Below are positions 19,365 to 28,323 of a stretch of 64,000 nt of DNA, piece after piece; positions within the stretch are counted from its first letter, which is position 1, and each line of letters begins with the position of its first letter. Both the position numbers and the translations under genes were made by a program. The DNA is from Pseudomonas fluorescens (GTDB lineage Bacteria; Pseudomonadota; Gammaproteobacteria; Pseudomonadales; Pseudomonadaceae): positions 1 through 64,000 of the forward strand of contig NZ_CABVHQ010000018.1 of assembly GCF_902497895.1 (NCBI RefSeq), read 5' to 3'. A model generated the notes under the pieces. It worked only from the letters and a program-made list of their open reading frames with translations, was not told the origin of the DNA and did no database searches.

Positions 19365-20251
19365 AGCGCTTCAGTTTTTCAAGCCTGATGCTGGTACTCG
19401 GCCTGCTGTTCATCTATCTGCCGATGCTGATCCTGGTGATCTACTCGTTCAACGCCTCGAAGCTGGTGACGGTCTGGGGTGGCTGGTCGATCAAGTGGTA
19501 TGTCGGTCTGCTGGACAACACCCAGCTGATGGGCTCGGTGGTGCGCTCGCTGGAAATCGCCTGCTACACGGCGGTCGCCGCGGTGATCCTGGGGACGCTG
19601 GCGGCGTTCGTGCTGACCCGCATCACTCACTTCAAGGGCCGCACGCTGTTCGGTGGCCTGGTCACCGCGCCGTTGGTGATGCCTGAAGTAATCACCGGTC
19701 TGTCGCTGTTGCTGCTGTTCGTGGCCATGGCGCAGATGATCGGCTGGCCGCAGGAGCGCGGCATTATCACCATCTGGATCGCCCACACTACCTTCTGCGC
19801 GGCTTATGTGGCGGTGGTGGTCTCGGCGCGCTTGCGTGAACTGGACCTGTCCATCGAAGAAGCGGCCATGGACCTCGGTGCCCGGCCGTGGAAGGTGTTC
19901 TTTTTGATCACCATCCCGATGATCGCGCCTTCGCTGGGCGCGGGCGGCATGATGTCCTTCGCCCTGTCGCTGGATGACCTGGTACTGGCGAGCTTCGTCT
20001 CCGGGCCGGGTTCAACCACCCTGCCGATGGAGGTGTTCTCCGCCGTGCGCCTGGGGGTGAAACCGGAGATCAACGCGGTGGCCAGCCTGATCCTGCTGGC
20101 GGTATCGCTGATGACCTTCCTGGTCTGGTACTTCAGCCGCCGTGCCGAAGAACACCGCAAGCGCGCGATCCAGCAAGCCATTGACGAAAGCGCTGCCGAC
20201 TCCTGGAAACAACCGGATATACGCCGCGCCCCGGCGCCGGCTTCGGTTTAA
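19361..20251 (+). CDS. spuH: Polyamine ABC transporter permease SpuH
   Basis: 296 aa PotI-like permease. Span 1 LMLVLGLLFIYLPMLILVIY; EAA loop SIEEAAMDLGARPWKVFFLI near residue 165; FVSGPGSTTLPMEVFSAVRLG is typical of PotC/PotI. Last gene of the spu operon, closed by a terminator. Confidence 0.93.
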   Translation: MKRFSFSSLMLVLGLLFIYLPMLILVIYSFNASKLVTVWGGWSIKWYVGLLDNTQLMGSVVRSLEIACYTAVAAVILGTLAAFVLTRITHFKGRTLFGGLVTAPLVMPEVITGLSLLLLFVAMAQMIGWPQERGIITIWIAHTTFCAAYVAVVVSARLRELDLSIEEAAMDLGARPWKVFFLITIPMIAPSLGAGGMMSFALSLDDLVLASFVSGPGSTTLPMEVFSAVRLGVKPEINAVASLILLAVSLMTFLVWYFSRRAEEHRKRAIQQAIDESAADSWKQPDIRRAPAPASV

Positions 20252-20265
20252 CGACCCGATACCAA

Positions 20266-20303
20266 AAAAACCTCGCTCTCTGTACTGGGCGAGGTTTTTT
20301 TAT
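20266..20303 (+). terminator. Rho-independent terminator of the spu operon
   Basis: Stem AAACCTCGC / GCGAGGTTT with a 12-base loop and a T run; the A run on the 5' side lets it act in both directions. Confidence 0.9.
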
Positions 20304-20317
20304 GCGCTCGCGAACCC

Positions 20318-20453
20318 TTGTGGCGAGGGGGCTTGCCCCCGCTGGAGTGCGCAGCACTCCCAAAACATGCGAATGCGGTATGTCTGAAATGATGCGGTTA
20401 CAGGTTTTGGGGCTGCTACGCAGCCCAACGGGGGCAAGCCCCCTCGCCACAGG
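20318..20453. repeat. REP pair, GGCGAGGGGGCTTGCCCCCG family
   Basis: Outer inverted arms TGTGGCGAGGGGGCTTGCCC and its complement, with inner short inverted repeats (GTGCGCAGCAC, GCTGCTACGCAGC). A different REP family from the CTGCGGCAGCTCC type. Confidence 0.88.
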
Positions 20454-20483
20454 ATCGAGGTCAGCTCATCAGTATTGTTTAGC

Positions 20484-20812
20484 TCAAGCAGCCCAAGGGG
20501 ATTGGCGGATGACTTCGACGAAGTTCATCGGCTTGAACCCCGGCTCCTGATCCACCAGCACATCGGTCTTCACATTGCCGAAGGTAGTCTGCGGGCGATG
20601 GCGCAAGCCATTGGCAAAGGCGCAGATGATGCACTCCTTGAACCCCTCTCCCCGTGGATGCGCATGCACCACCGCTTCAGGCTGCACGCTGGAAAACGCT
20701 GCGTAGTCCATCCCCAGCAGGCTTGGGGTGACGCCGCAGCAGTTTCGGATGAATTTTTCGGCGATGGATTGAGTGGCGGCGGGAGGATTTAGAGGTTTGA
20801 TGCCTGACAGCC
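20484..20812 (-). pseudogene. 5'-truncated gene, possible HD-domain phosphohydrolase C-terminus
   Basis: About 95 residues of protein-like sequence (IAEKFIRNCCGVTPSLLGMD..., then HPRGEGFKECIICAF, TTFGNVKTDVL, NFVEVIRQSPWAA). The tail layout resembles the C-terminal region of HD-domain hydrolases as I remember them; this is not certain. No good start exists: upstream of about 20812 the same frame runs through a REP element, so the 5' half has been lost. Reads toward the spuH terminator. Confidence 0.4.
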
Positions 20813-20898
20813 AAAGATCGCAGCCTACGGCAGCTCCTACAGAGGCATAGGAGTACGCAGCCCCCGTAGGAGCTGTCAAGCGAAGCGAGGCTGCGATC
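20813..20898. repeat. REP pair, GCAGCCTGCGGCAGCTCC family (variant)
   Basis: AAAGATCGCAGCCTACGGC and an inverted copy carrying the TCAAGCGAAGCGAGG variant. It abuts the truncated gene, which may mark the deletion edge. Confidence 0.8.
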
Positions 20899-20942
20899 CT
20901 GACTGATGAACAGGCGCCGTGTTTGTAGCGCGAACCAAGATC

Positions 20943-21038
20943 AAAAGATCGCAGCCTGCGGCAGCTCCTACAGGGATTGTGTACATCCGATGATTTTGTC
21001 TGTACCCGGGTGGCGTAGGAGGAGCCTGCGATCTTTTG
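20943..21038. repeat. REP pair, GCAGCCTGCGGCAGCTCC family
   Basis: AAAAGATCGCAGCCTGCGGC and a shortened inverted copy ending GCCTGCGATCTTTT, directly downstream of the acylase stop. Confidence 0.85.
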
Positions 21039-21046
21039 ATGTTTGC

Positions 21047-23440
21047 TTATTGAACCACCTTCGCCGGCACCAGTTTCAGGGTGCTGCGGGTATTGGCCGC
21101 CACTTCCTCTTCGCTGAAGTGCGCCTGCTGGTAAACCCCCTCGATGTACGCCTCGGCCTGATCGTCATAGTGCTTGTCGAACAACACGCCGCTTTGCCCG
21201 ACCGGGTTGATGGTCAGGCTGTGGGCCGGGTCGGCGAAGTCGATGATGCGCCGGGTCGAAGGACCGTAGGTCACCGGCCACGGCGCCGGACCGATCCTGG
21301 CCGAGAGGTTGTTCGGCACTTCGTGGCTGCCCGGGGCTTCGAACGGGCCGATGTTGAAGACTCGGTCCAGTGGTTTTTGCAGCCCCAATGGATGGCCGTG
21401 GGTCAGGGTGTGAGCCTTGCCCCACAACCATTGGTTCGAGTCATCGCCGAGAGTGGCCTTGAGGTGGGCGATGCTGGCCTGCCAGGCAACGGTGACCGTG
21501 TCGGCGCGGTTTTCCTTGCCGAGGGTGTTGCGGTTGTCCCACCACGGCGAATCGGTAGAAGCGGCGAGACGTGGCAGCGCGGCATCGATCACCCGAGTAG
21601 CGAGCAGGGTCGCGAAGAAGCCGTCGCCCAATTCGTCGTGGAACGCGGCATCGGTCAGGTTGAACAGCAATTGGTTGAACAGCGTGGCGCTGGTGGAATC
21701 CAGCGGATAGTCGCCTTTCCACTGCGCCAGTTGCGCCACCAGTTGGAGTTCCGCGGGATCTTTCAGCACCTCTCGCAGCACCGGCAACAGCGGCGCGAGC
21801 AGGCGCGGGCCGTAGGCGGTGGTGGTACCCAGTTGCAGCTTCTGACTGCTCTCCAGGTCCCATTTGGCATTCGTCTCGCTCAGCTGTTTGTTCAACTGCT
21901 GACCGCGATCCGCCAGGTTGTAATAGCCAGGGATTTCCAGGGTTGGCGACGACGGCTGGAAGTTGGCCGAGACGATGTAGCCACGCGCCGGATTCTCTTC
22001 CTGGGGGTTGGCGCTGAAGGGGTAAAAGCCGTCCTTGTCCGCCTGACTGGTACTGCCGTCGAGGATAAAGCCCGGCGTGACCCCGGCCGGACGCTTGGGC
22101 AGTTGCGCCGCCGCCCACCAACCGATGTCACCCTTGGCGTTGGCCCATACCAGATTCAAACCGGGGGCCTGCACCTTGGCCGCGGCGCCCCGGGCCTTGG
22201 CCAGGGTGTCGGCGCGGTTGAGCTGGTAGAAGCCTTCGAGGATCGGATTCCGGGTTTCGAGGAATGCCCACCACATGGCAATCGGCGTCTTGCCGACGCT
22301 GGTACCGAGCAAGTCATTGATGATCGGGCCGTGGGGCGACTGGCGCAGGAGCAGCCTGACCGGTGCCTGGCCTTTGACGGCGATCTGCTGTTCGCTGCTG
22401 CTCAGCTCGACCCACTTGTCGCGATACCAGATCTGATTGGGGTTTTGGGGGTTGACCTTTTCGGCGATCAGATCGAGGTCATCGTTCTGGAACATGGTCA
22501 TGCTCCAGCCGAAGTCACGGTTGTGACCCAGGGAGGCGAAGGGCATCAGCGCCTGGTAGTGGCCGTACAGCTCGAAATCGGGCGCCGACAAATGAGCTTC
22601 GTACCACACCGAGGGCACGGAGAAACGGATGTGCGGGTCGCCGGCCAACAGCGGTTTGCCACTTTTGCTCCGGTTACCGGAAATCGCCCAGGCATTGCTG
22701 CCTTCGAACTGCGGCAAGCCGTGGTCGGCCAGCGCCTGTTCGCTCAGCCGGGCAATGGCGTTCAGGTCTTTCCAGTCGCTGGCAGCCAGGGTGGGGGTCG
22801 AGGCCAGCACGCCCTTGGGCTGCCAGTCGAGGTCAAAGACACTGAGGTAGTCATTGCCCAGTTGGTCGCGCACATAGGTCAGCAAGGGTTCGGTGCGAAA
22901 CGCCGCGGCAAAGCTGTAGGCCATGTAACCGACGATGCTGATAGTGTCCTGTGCGGTGAAAGGGCGCTTGGGAATGCCCAGTACATCGAACTCCATGGGC
23001 CTGGCGTGAGTCGCCTGATACTGGTTGATACCGTCCAGATAGGCATCCAGGGCCTTCCAGCTGGCAGATTGCCGGTCCATCCCGGCCAGGTAAGTCTCGG
23101 CGCGCTCGCGGATGCGCAGGTTGCGCATCAGTTTATCGGTGTCGAGCAATTTCGGACCCAGCACGTCGGCCAGTTCGCCACGAGCCAGCCGGCGCATGAT
23201 GTCCATCTGGAATAGCCGGTCTTGCGCCTGCACGTAACCGAAGGCATGGTACATATCGATCTGATTCCCGGCGCGGATATGCGGCACTCCGCGTTCGTCA
23301 TAACGCACCGTGACCGGTCCTTGCAGGCCTTGCAGTTCCACCTGCCCCTGACGCAATGGCTGCTTGCTGTACACGTACCAGCCCCCACCGATGGCGAGTG
23401 CGACGACCAGGGTGGCCAGTACGGTCAGGCTGCGCTTCAT
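21047..23440 (-). CDS. hacB: Penicillin-acylase-family protein, probable acyl-homoserine-lactone acylase (HacB-like)
   Basis: 797 aa Ntn-hydrolase precursor. An N-terminal signal/anchor (LTVLATLVVALAIGGGW) targets it to the periplasm. The alpha chain is followed by the cleavage site EGSNAW, where Ser248 would become the N-terminal nucleophile of the beta chain. GDPHIRFSVPSVWYEAHL is also family-typical. Its position after spuH matches PA0305 (HacB), an acylase of long-chain AHL quorum signals; the true substrate here is inferred. Start at 23440 after AAGGAG; longer frames upstream lack a signal sequence at the start. Confidence 0.88.
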   Translation of the reverse strand: MKRSLTVLATLVVALAIGGGWYVYSKQPLRQGQVELQGLQGPVTVRYDERGVPHIRAGNQIDMYHAFGYVQAQDRLFQMDIMRRLARGELADVLGPKLLDTDKLMRNLRIRERAETYLAGMDRQSASWKALDAYLDGINQYQATHARPMEFDVLGIPKRPFTAQDTISIVGYMAYSFAAAFRTEPLLTYVRDQLGNDYLSVFDLDWQPKGVLASTPTLAASDWKDLNAIARLSEQALADHGLPQFEGSNAWAISGNRSKSGKPLLAGDPHIRFSVPSVWYEAHLSAPDFELYGHYQALMPFASLGHNRDFGWSMTMFQNDDLDLIAEKVNPQNPNQIWYRDKWVELSSSEQQIAVKGQAPVRLLLRQSPHGPIINDLLGTSVGKTPIAMWWAFLETRNPILEGFYQLNRADTLAKARGAAAKVQAPGLNLVWANAKGDIGWWAAAQLPKRPAGVTPGFILDGSTSQADKDGFYPFSANPQEENPARGYIVSANFQPSSPTLEIPGYYNLADRGQQLNKQLSETNAKWDLESSQKLQLGTTTAYGPRLLAPLLPVLREVLKDPAELQLVAQLAQWKGDYPLDSTSATLFNQLLFNLTDAAFHDELGDGFFATLLATRVIDAALPRLAASTDSPWWDNRNTLGKENRADTVTVAWQASIAHLKATLGDDSNQWLWGKAHTLTHGHPLGLQKPLDRVFNIGPFEAPGSHEVPNNLSARIGPAPWPVTYGPSTRRIIDFADPAHSLTINPVGQSGVLFDKHYDDQAEAYIEGVYQQAHFSEEEVAANTRSTLKLVPAKVVQ

Positions 23441-23543
23441 TGAAACTCCTTGTTCTTCCTGGGTTGCCGCCACTCGCAAGCGCGAACATTTAGCACAGGC
23501 CCTCTGTGCTGTGCTGCGTTGTCCTTGAAAAGTCAGGAATGCC

Positions 23544-24125
23544 TTAGTTCGTCTGGCTGATCGACCACGGGCAATAACAGCCCACCGCCAGGGTGTGAGT
23601 AGCGTTGACCGCTCGTCCTTCACTCAGCGCCTGCAGAATGGGTTCGATAAAGCTGTTGTTGGAGTTACAGGTCAGGCCTTCGCTATAAGGCCCGAAATAC
23701 GCCAGTTTGCCGTTGCGATCCCAGATCGCCACGGCTGGGCTGGCGGGGATGTGTTCGGCGCCGGGCAGGGTCGTCAGGGGCTTCAGGCTGCTCAGGTTGC
23801 TGGGCAACTGCCCGTGGCTGCCTGGTTTTTGCACCGAATAGAACTCCACGCCTTGGGGCCCGAAATGTTCGATCAGTTCGCTCAGGTGCTGCTGGTTACC
23901 GACGTTGCACGGGCAGGCCGGGTCCCAGAAGTGCACCAGGCGGATAGCCCCGGGGCCGGCCAGTTCGGCGGGCAGGCTCAGGGGGTCGCCGGAAAACACG
24001 GCGGTCTGGTCGCTGAAGGCGCGCAGGTAGCGCCCCTGGAACCAGTCGTAAGCCGCCCACAGCGCACCGGCGCACACAAGGGCGAGCAGGCTGGCAAGCA
24101 AGGTCGTGCGGTAGGGCAGACGCAT
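23544..24125 (-). CDS. Thioredoxin-like periplasmic/membrane protein (DUF6436-type)
   Basis: 193 aa with one N-terminal membrane segment (TTLLASLLALVCAGALWAA), then a thioredoxin-like fold: IRLVHFWDPACPCNVGNQQHL resembles the WxxxCxxC region but has Cys-Pro-Cys. VEFYSVQKPG and PASPAVAIWDRNGKLAYFGP continue the fold. The C-terminus has further cysteines (GLTCNS, VGCYCPW). A redox or metal role is likely; the substrate is unknown. Start ATG 24125 follows GGATTGATCCAA, a modest ribosome site. Confidence 0.75.
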   Translation of the reverse strand: MRLPYRTTLLASLLALVCAGALWAAYDWFQGRYLRAFSDQTAVFSGDPLSLPAELAGPGAIRLVHFWDPACPCNVGNQQHLSELIEHFGPQGVEFYSVQKPGSHGQLPSNLSSLKPLTTLPGAEHIPASPAVAIWDRNGKLAYFGPYSEGLTCNSNNSFIEPILQALSEGRAVNATHTLAVGCYCPWSISQTN

Positions 24126-24227
24126 TTGGATCAATCCTCGAAGGTCGGGTAGCTTGCCATGCTTGCCGCGACAGATGAATATCGCAGACCTATAAAGTCT
24201 GTTTCGCGTTTTTGTCTGGAATTCTTC

Positions 24228-25166
24228 ATGCCTGCCACCTTCGACCCCGATCACCTGCGTGCCAGCCTGCGACCCTTGGCCGCCGGGCAGCCGCTGTCGG
24301 TGGAAGCGCAGGCCTATCAACGTTTCTATGGATTGGATTTTGCCCAGCACAGTGTCCCGGTCAAGCGTGCGCTGGGACGCTTCGAGGTCGGCAACTATGA
24401 GCTGGTCAGCCAGGTCTGGTGGCCACCGCAGGTCGTGGCCACGCTGTTTTTGTTTCACGGCTTCTACGATCACATGGGGCTCTACCGCCACGTGATCGAA
24501 TGGGCACTGCAGCAGAATTTCGTGGTGATTTCCTGCGACCTGCCGGGGCATGGCCTGTCCAGCGGCGAGCGCGCCAGCATCGAAGATTTCGCCGAGTACC
24601 AGGCCGTGCTGCAAGGGTTGTTCGCCGAGGCGCAATCCCTCGACCTGCCGCAGCCGTGGCACCTGTGCGGACAAAGCACCGGCGGGGCGATAGTGCTCGA
24701 TCATCTGCTCAATCACGGCGCCAGCAGCCCGGCGCAGGGTCAGGCCATACTTCTCTCGCCGCTGGTGCGGCCGCGGTCCTGGGGGTGGTCGCAGTTGAGC
24801 TACTACCTGGTCAAACCCTTCGTCAATGGCATCGCCCGGCGCTTCAGCGAGAACTCCAGCGACCCAGGGTTTTTACCCTTCCTGCAGGCCGATCCGTTGC
24901 AGCCGTTACGGCTGCCGACTGCCTGGGTCGGCGCGCTGGCGCGCTGGATCAAACGCATCGAAGCCGCGCCGCGCAGCAACCGGCGGCCCCTGATTGTTCA
25001 GGGGCAAGCGGACATGACGGTGGATTGGGCGCATAACCTGGAGGTGTTGCGCAGCAAGTTCGATCAGCCGCAGGTGTTGCTGCTGCCTGAGGCGCGGCAT
25101 CATCTGGCGAATGAAACTGCGGCGTTGCGCGAGCGGTATTTCGGGTTTTTGACCAAGAACTTCTGA
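24228..25166 (+). CDS. Alpha/beta hydrolase (monoacylglycerol-lipase/lysophospholipase-like)
   Basis: 312 aa. Oxyanion segment LFLFHGFYDHMGLYRHV, nucleophile elbow CGQSTGG, acid in GQADMTVDW and the catalytic His in PEARHHLANE give a full triad. Fold family Hydrolase_4. No signal peptide, so cytoplasmic. Divergent from the thioredoxin-like gene; the substrate is unknown. Confidence 0.85.
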   Translation: MPATFDPDHLRASLRPLAAGQPLSVEAQAYQRFYGLDFAQHSVPVKRALGRFEVGNYELVSQVWWPPQVVATLFLFHGFYDHMGLYRHVIEWALQQNFVVISCDLPGHGLSSGERASIEDFAEYQAVLQGLFAEAQSLDLPQPWHLCGQSTGGAIVLDHLLNHGASSPAQGQAILLSPLVRPRSWGWSQLSYYLVKPFVNGIARRFSENSSDPGFLPFLQADPLQPLRLPTAWVGALARWIKRIEAAPRSNRRPLIVQGQADMTVDWAHNLEVLRSKFDQPQVLLLPEARHHLANETAALRERYFGFLTKNF

Positions 25167-25192
25167 AAGGATTGTAGTGGCTACACTGGCGC

Positions 25193-25287
25193 TATCGCGA
25201 GCAAGCTCGCTCCTACATGGGACCTTCATCAACCACAAACTTTTTGTACACAGCAGATCCAGTGTGGGAGCGGGCTTGCTCGCGATT
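25193..25287. repeat. REP pair, GAGCGAGCTTGCTCGCGATG family
   Basis: ATCGCGAGCAAGCTCGCTCC and inverted GGGAGCGGGCTTGCTCGCGAT between two convergent genes. Confidence 0.88.
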
Positions 25288-25308
25288 GGATTCTGCAGGC
25301 GCCTCAAG

Positions 25309-26061
25309 TCACTGCGTCAGGCTCGAGGTACTTTGCCCCACCGCCAATCCTGCGCGGATCGCTGCCAGCGCGGCCTGATAGTAAGCCTTGCCTTCCTGCG
25401 ACTCGGCGAAGGTGGCGAATTCTTCCAGTTCCGTATCTGACAGGTCGCGGTAAACGTAGAGCAAGGTGTTGTTCAGGTCGGTGCCGATCTGATCCATCAG
25501 TCGCTGGCGCTGACCATTCAACATCCCCTGGGCCTGACCACTGCCCAGCAAGCCAGGGATCATCTGGCTCAGGCTGTCGGCGGCAACCCCGGCGATGGCC
25601 AGGCTGACCTCGGCACCGGCCTCGCGGGCAGGCAGCGCCTGAGCCAAGTGGCCAATGATCAGCAGGCGGGCATCGCTGGCCTCGATTTTCGGCAAGCCCT
25701 GGGCGTTTTTCGCCAGTTGGTCGCGGCGGGTCGCCAGCAGTTCGGCGGCGACGATCTTGCGGCCCAAGGGGGACTGAAAGAACGCCAGTGCCGGTTTCGG
25801 ATCGACGAGTTTCTGCCGTAACTGCGCCTGGGCTCGCTGGTCCATTGCCTGGGGGGCAAAGCGCTGATTGCTGTTGTTCACCAGCGCCTGGAACACCGCA
25901 GGTGGCAGGCTGTTTTTGTAGCGTTGCTGGGCGGCGGTGAGGGCATCATTAAAATGCGCGCGTTGTTCTGGCCAACCGGCGACCTTGTATAACTGGTCGA
26001 GGCCGTCTGCCCAAACGGGCAAAGTGCAGAGCATCAGCAGTGGAAAAAGCAAACGGCGCAT
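25309..26061 (-). CDS. DUF2059-type periplasmic protein
   Basis: 250 aa with signal peptide MRRLLFPLLMLCTLPVWA-DG. The helical body contains the family-type segment ALAFFQSPLGRKIVAAEL, and a second such unit ELEEFATFAESQEGKAYYQA near the C-terminus. Function unknown. Start at 26061 follows AGGAGTCCTC; longer frames upstream are not supported. Confidence 0.75.
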   Translation of the reverse strand: MRRLLFPLLMLCTLPVWADGLDQLYKVAGWPEQRAHFNDALTAAQQRYKNSLPPAVFQALVNNSNQRFAPQAMDQRAQAQLRQKLVDPKPALAFFQSPLGRKIVAAELLATRRDQLAKNAQGLPKIEASDARLLIIGHLAQALPAREAGAEVSLAIAGVAADSLSQMIPGLLGSGQAQGMLNGQRQRLMDQIGTDLNNTLLYVYRDLSDTELEEFATFAESQEGKAYYQAALAAIRAGLAVGQSTSSLTQ

Positions 26062-26169
26062 GAGGACTCCTGTCAGCAGGGCACTATTCTCCGTGTGAGT
26101 ACCAGACTTGTCGAGAATTCGTATCAGTCCGCCCTGTGGCTCTGTCGGATTTCCAGGCGTATGGATACT

Positions 26170-26802
26170 ATGCGCGGCATGCAAATACCCTCTGACCACC
26201 CGCTGCTGTTACGTATCGTCGATGACCTGGCTGCACGCGGCTGGTCGCAGCAGAATATTTTCCTGCCAGAGACTCTGACCCTGGAACTGGCGGCTGAGTG
26301 CCATAGACGTGCGGCCGAGGGTGAACTGGCTCCGGCCGCGGTGGGTCGAGGGGCCTCCCAGGAAATTCGCGAGGGGATTCGGGGCGATCATATCCAGTGG
26401 CTCGAACCCGGTCAGGTCGAGTCGTGCGACCGCTACCTGGGGTTGATGGACAGTCTGCGGCTTGCCATGAATCGCGGGTTGTATCTGGGGCTGGAAGATT
26501 TCGAAAGCCATTTCGCGCTGTACCCACCAGGCGCGTTTTACCTCAAACATGTCGACCGCTTTCGTGATGATGACCGGCGTATGGTCTCCGCGGTGCTTTA
26601 TCTGAATCAGGCCTGGTTGCCTGAGCATGGTGGCCAGTTGCGGATGTATCTGGACGTTGGCGTTGAATATGATGTGGTGCCCACCGGCGGTTGCCTGGTG
26701 GTATTCCTTTCCGGCGAAGTGCCCCATGAAGTCCTGCCGGCCACTCGGGATCGCCTGTCGCTGACAGGGTGGTTTCGTCGCCGCGGTAATGAGCCGTTCT
26801 GA
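26170..26802 (+). CDS. 2-oxoglutarate/Fe(II)-dependent oxygenase (prolyl-4-hydroxylase type)
   Basis: About 210 aa double-stranded beta-helix enzyme. Fe(II) ligands: HVD in FYLKHVDRF and the distal His in GEVPHEVLP; Arg in RLSLTGWFRRR would bind 2-oxoglutarate. The start is uncertain: ATG 26170 or ATG 26179, neither with a clear ribosome site. The substrate is unknown; PKHD-like members modify proteins or lipids. Confidence 0.82.
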   Translation: MRGMQIPSDHPLLLRIVDDLAARGWSQQNIFLPETLTLELAAECHRRAAEGELAPAAVGRGASQEIREGIRGDHIQWLEPGQVESCDRYLGLMDSLRLAMNRGLYLGLEDFESHFALYPPGAFYLKHVDRFRDDDRRMVSAVLYLNQAWLPEHGGQLRMYLDVGVEYDVVPTGGCLVVFLSGEVPHEVLPATRDRLSLTGWFRRRGNEPF

Positions 26803-26840
26803 GATGCAAAGGATTCTGATGAGTTGCTGCTTGCTTGGGC

Positions 26841-26874
26841 AATGTGGGAGCGGCGGTGCGGCGATCCCACATTA
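26841..26874. repeat. Short inverted repeat / REP fragment
   Basis: AATGTGGGA ... TCCCACATT flanking GCGGCGGTGCGGCGA, between two convergent genes. Looks like a recombined GTGGGAGC-family REP and may serve as a terminator. Confidence 0.5.
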
Positions 26875-26912
26875 CTAGATCTTCGGTGTAACAAATCCCT
26901 CAGCCAGACTTA

Positions 26913-27686
26913 TCAAGGCGTCGGCGGTTTGCTCGCATCCATCCCGAACCATTTTTCCGAGAGTGCCATCAAGCGACCATCGGCCTTGATGCGTTGCAGG
27001 GCGTTGTCGATGCTGGCCTGGAACGCTGGATTACCCTTCTGGAATGGAATCGCCAGGCTCAGCGTCGGGCCGACTTTGGCACCTTCCTTGACCGGTAAGT
27101 GGCTGTCACGAATGGCGTAAGGCACCAGCAGACGATCGCTGATGGCCGCGTCGATCTGCTTTTCCGCTACGTCCTTGAGTGGCTGTTGGGCGTCGGGATA
27201 GCTGCGCAGGTCAATGCCTTCGACAGTGCGTGCCTGCTCGACGAACTGACTGCTTTGCGCCACGCCCAGCGCCTGACCCTTGAGCGCCTGCAGCGAACTC
27301 AGCGGGCGTTGCTCTTCCTGGCGAACGATCAGCTGCGCACTGGAATAGCTATAAGGTTCGCTGAAGTCGAAACGTTCCTTGAGTTCGGGGGTCATTGCTA
27401 TGTGGTTGATGGCGACGTCGTACCGGCCGCTTTCGACGCCCTGCAGCAGATCACCCGGGTCGGTGACGACGAAATCCGCACGCACGTCCAGCTCGCTGGC
27501 GAGCATGTGACCCAGTTCGACCTCGAAACCACTGAGCTTGCCGTCATCCTTGAAGTTGAATGGCGGCGTATTGGCTTCCAGAGCGATGCGCAACTCGCCG
27601 CGGTCATTCACATCATCGATCAGTTCGGCTTGAGCGCAAGTGCTCACAAGGGGTAGCAAAAGTAACAGGCCAGGCAAAAACCGCAT
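26913..27686 (-). CDS. Polar amino-acid ABC transporter substrate-binding protein, orphan
   Basis: 257 aa SBP_bac_3 family, FliY/cystine-binding-like. Signal peptide (LPGLLLLLPLVSTCAQA-E); mature RGELRIALEANTPPFNF, GFEVELGHMLASEL, FSEPYSYSSAQLIVR and KWFGMDAS are family motifs. The ribosome site AAGGAG is best spaced for ATG 27686 rather than GTG 27692. No permease or ATPase gene adjoins it, unlike the PA0312-PA0314 arrangement I recall, so it works with distant partners or as a solute sensor. Confidence 0.85.
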   Translation of the reverse strand: MRFLPGLLLLLPLVSTCAQAELIDDVNDRGELRIALEANTPPFNFKDDGKLSGFEVELGHMLASELDVRADFVVTDPGDLLQGVESGRYDVAINHIAMTPELKERFDFSEPYSYSSAQLIVRQEEQRPLSSLQALKGQALGVAQSSQFVEQARTVEGIDLRSYPDAQQPLKDVAEKQIDAAISDRLLVPYAIRDSHLPVKEGAKVGPTLSLAIPFQKGNPAFQASIDNALQRIKADGRLMALSEKWFGMDASKPPTP

Positions 27687-27820
27687 GGTCACTCCTTTGA
27701 ATTCATATGTGCTGTGCGCGGTATCGGGTGCGCTTTGCTATGGTGTTGATTGGCTTCGACAACTTTTTGTCACTTAGTTGTCGCAACCCTACAGATTTTG
27801 CTGAAATACTGGAGAAGAGA

Positions 27821-28261
27821 ATGAAAACCTTAATGTCTCGTGCTGCTTTTGCCAGCCTGATGCTGGGAGCTTCGATGCTGGTGAACGCTGCGGATGGCAT
27901 CCCGCGCTCCCCGACTCCCAAAGGCGCGGAAGTGTTCATCGTCTCTCCCGAAGACGGTGCCACGGTAGGTCAAACCTTCAAGGTCAAATTCGGCGTCAAG
28001 GATATCGCCCTGGCTCCGGCCGGCGATCAGACCAAAAATACCGGCCACCATCACCTGCTGATCGACGTCGACAAATTGCCGGCGGAGACTGCGCCGATCC
28101 CTATGGACGCCAACCACATGCACTTCGGCAAGGCGCAGACCGAAGCCGAGGTCAAGCTGGCCCCAGGCAAGCATACCCTGCAGCTGGAACTGGGCGACAA
28201 AAACCATGTGCCGTTCGATCCGCCGATTGTCTCGAAGAAAATTACCGTGACCGTGAAATAG
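27821..28261 (+). CDS. DUF4399-type periplasmic protein
   Basis: 146 aa, signal peptide MKTLMSRAAFASLMLGASMLVNA. Core GAEVFIVSPEDGATVGQTF, HHHLLIDVDKLP, MHFGKAQTEAEVKLAPGKHT and ...VSKKITVTVK, the typical small beta-sandwich layout. The HHH and HMHF segments could bind metal; that is inference. Start follows GGAGAAGAGA. Confidence 0.85.
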   Translation: MKTLMSRAAFASLMLGASMLVNAADGIPRSPTPKGAEVFIVSPEDGATVGQTFKVKFGVKDIALAPAGDQTKNTGHHHLLIDVDKLPAETAPIPMDANHMHFGKAQTEAEVKLAPGKHTLQLELGDKNHVPFDPPIVSKKITVTVK

Positions 28262-28274
28262 CCCTTTCGCGGGC

Positions 28275-28310
28275 ATGAAAAAGGGAGACCCGAGGGTCTC
28301 CCTTTTTCAT
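28275..28310. terminator. Bidirectional terminator between DUF4399 gene and serA
   Basis: 17-bp arms ATGAAAAAGGGAGACCC / GGGTCTCCCTTTTTCAT with a 2-base centre; A and T runs on both sides serve the convergent genes. Confidence 0.9.
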
Positions 28311-28323
28311 GGGCACTTGAAGC

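Noticed and set aside
20906..23215. 769-codon plus-strand open frame opposite the HacB-like acylase
   Set aside because: Shadow of the acylase gene: no domain or signal peptide, composition biased by the other strand; the minus-strand protein has full family motifs.
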